64,000 nucleotides of DNA from Pseudoalteromonas aliena SW19 (GTDB lineage: Bacteria; Pseudomonadota; Gammaproteobacteria; Enterobacterales; Alteromonadaceae), in NCBI RefSeq assembly GCF_014905615.1, contig NZ_AQGU01000022.1, positions 248,001-312,000 of the forward strand. The letters are read 5' to 3'. The position numbers were made by a program, and so were the translations under genes. Below, one piece after another: positions 63,477 through 64,000 of the stretch (position 1 is the stretch's first letter; each line of letters starts with the position of its first letter). The notes below the pieces were generated by a model that saw nothing but the letters and a program-made list of their open reading frames with translations, was not told the DNA's origin and ran no database searches.

Positions 63477-64000
63477 TGCTTTTTAAGTGTAATTGCAAAC
63501 GTAACAGGCACAGCTGTTGCTATTGAAGGTAAGCCCGCTAATTTCTGCAGCTGTTTAACACCTTCCGTTATACCAAAATCATCGCTATTAATAATAATAG
63601 GTGTAAATGATGACACCGTTAAATCTCCATTTTGCGTACTATTAACCAGTACATCAATTACTAATGGCTTTTTATTACCATGAAAATCAAGCTCAGCTTT
63701 AATACCCTTCAATACATATTGACCGGGCTTTTTAATATTACTCAGCTCTTTAGTTAAATTTGCCGTTAAAACGGCATTTGGAAATTTAGCCGCTTCAAAT
63801 AATAACGTTGTTAAACGTTCATTACGAATGGGGATTAAGGTTTCAGCTGATGTTAAATCAATACTAACGCTAAACTCACCTTTATCTGAAAGCATACCTT
63901 CGAGGTTAGTAAAATGGTGTGATTCAGCCACGGTATCTTTTTTAATCGAAACAAAACTCAACTGACTTTTATCATTTACTAATTGCCAGTTAGCTTGAGC
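63473..64000 (-). CDS. YceI family periplasmic protein (5'-truncated by window edge)
   Basis: The frame stays open to the last base, so the gene continues outside. The first visible residues AQANWQLVNDKSQLSFVSIK look like the end of a signal peptide (AQA cleavage) and the YceI start pattern. Later HHFTNLEGMLSDKGEFSVSIDL and SADTLIP-like SAETLIPIRNERL follow, then PVTFAITLKKQ at the end. YceI proteins are lipocalin-like beta-barrels that bind polyisoprenoids such as ubiquinone. An internal TTG at 63961 is not the real start. Confidence 0.9.
   Translation of the reverse strand, partial: AQANWQLVNDKSQLSFVSIKKDTVAESHHFTNLEGMLSDKGEFSVSIDLTSAETLIPIRNERLTTLLFEAAKFPNAVLTANLTKELSNIKKPGQYVLKGIKAELDFHGNKKPLVIDVLVNSTQNGDLTVSSFTPIIINSDDFGITEGVKQLQKLAGLPSIATAVPVTFAITLKKQ

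Overview
The window looks like a chromosome segment of a marine, AT-rich gammaproteobacterium of the order Alteromonadales, most likely Pseudoalteromonas. This is inferred from protein flavour and from gene orders recalled from the group; no search was run. The segment is mostly conserved core chromosome. There is one accessory stretch at about 17.0-25.4 kb, rich in small repeats and remnants of mobile DNA. No CRISPR array, prophage or intact insertion sequence was seen.

Layout. 0-10.2 kb: the 3' part of dnaG, then rpoD, prmA, dusB-fis, purH, a periplasmic methyltransferase-like gene and purD. 10.2-20 kb: a membrane EAL protein, DUF2797 and a small partner, then a minus-strand run (deacetylase-like protein, serine hydrolase, gamma-glutamylcyclotransferase-like protein, LysE exporter, an unknown, CreA), a CHMI-type isomerase and a RIO kinase. 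20.9-24.3 kb: two unrelated MITE-like elements, an orphan 606-residue protein behind a near-perfect sigma-28 promoter, a transposase scrap and a CAU tRNA. 24.5-30.6 kb: a short YqaE/Pmp3 peptide, a BON protein, a LiaF-like protein, a VOC protein, suhB, and a solute-binding protein paired with an EAL-CBS-GGDEF enzyme. 30.7-36.3 kb: queA-tgt-yajC-secD-secF. 36.6-41.8 kb: a REC-REC-PAS-GGDEF-EAL protein, oxyR and the Pit transporter. 41.8-52.7 kb: a phosphate block (pit accessory gene, phoU, pstB, pstA, pstC; then a GcvR-like gene, ppk and ppx). 52.8-64 kb: an M13 peptidase, a DciA-like protein, pmbA, darP, hemN, DUF2489, yihI, a CsrB/CsrC-type RNA, cytochrome c4, engB, DUF1285 and the start-truncated yceI.

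How the parts work together. The phosphate genes form a regulon readable in the DNA: Pho boxes correctly spaced from a -10 element precede both pstC and ppk, linking uptake to polyphosphate storage. hemN carries an FNR-like site whose centre falls at -41.5 of the predicted start. Three c-di-GMP proteins lie within 30 kb, and two global post-transcriptional or flagellar signals are present.

The two most interesting items are both off the beaten track of protein annotation. First, a minus-strand RNA gene at about 60.79-61.10 kb has nine GGA motifs, AU-rich linkers, a strong terminator and an upstream GacA/UvrY-like box. It lies between yihI and engB, the place where E. coli keeps csrC. Second, the orphan protein at 21750-23570 has a FliA-type promoter matching 15 of 16 consensus bases, which predicts a new member of the flagellar late regulon.
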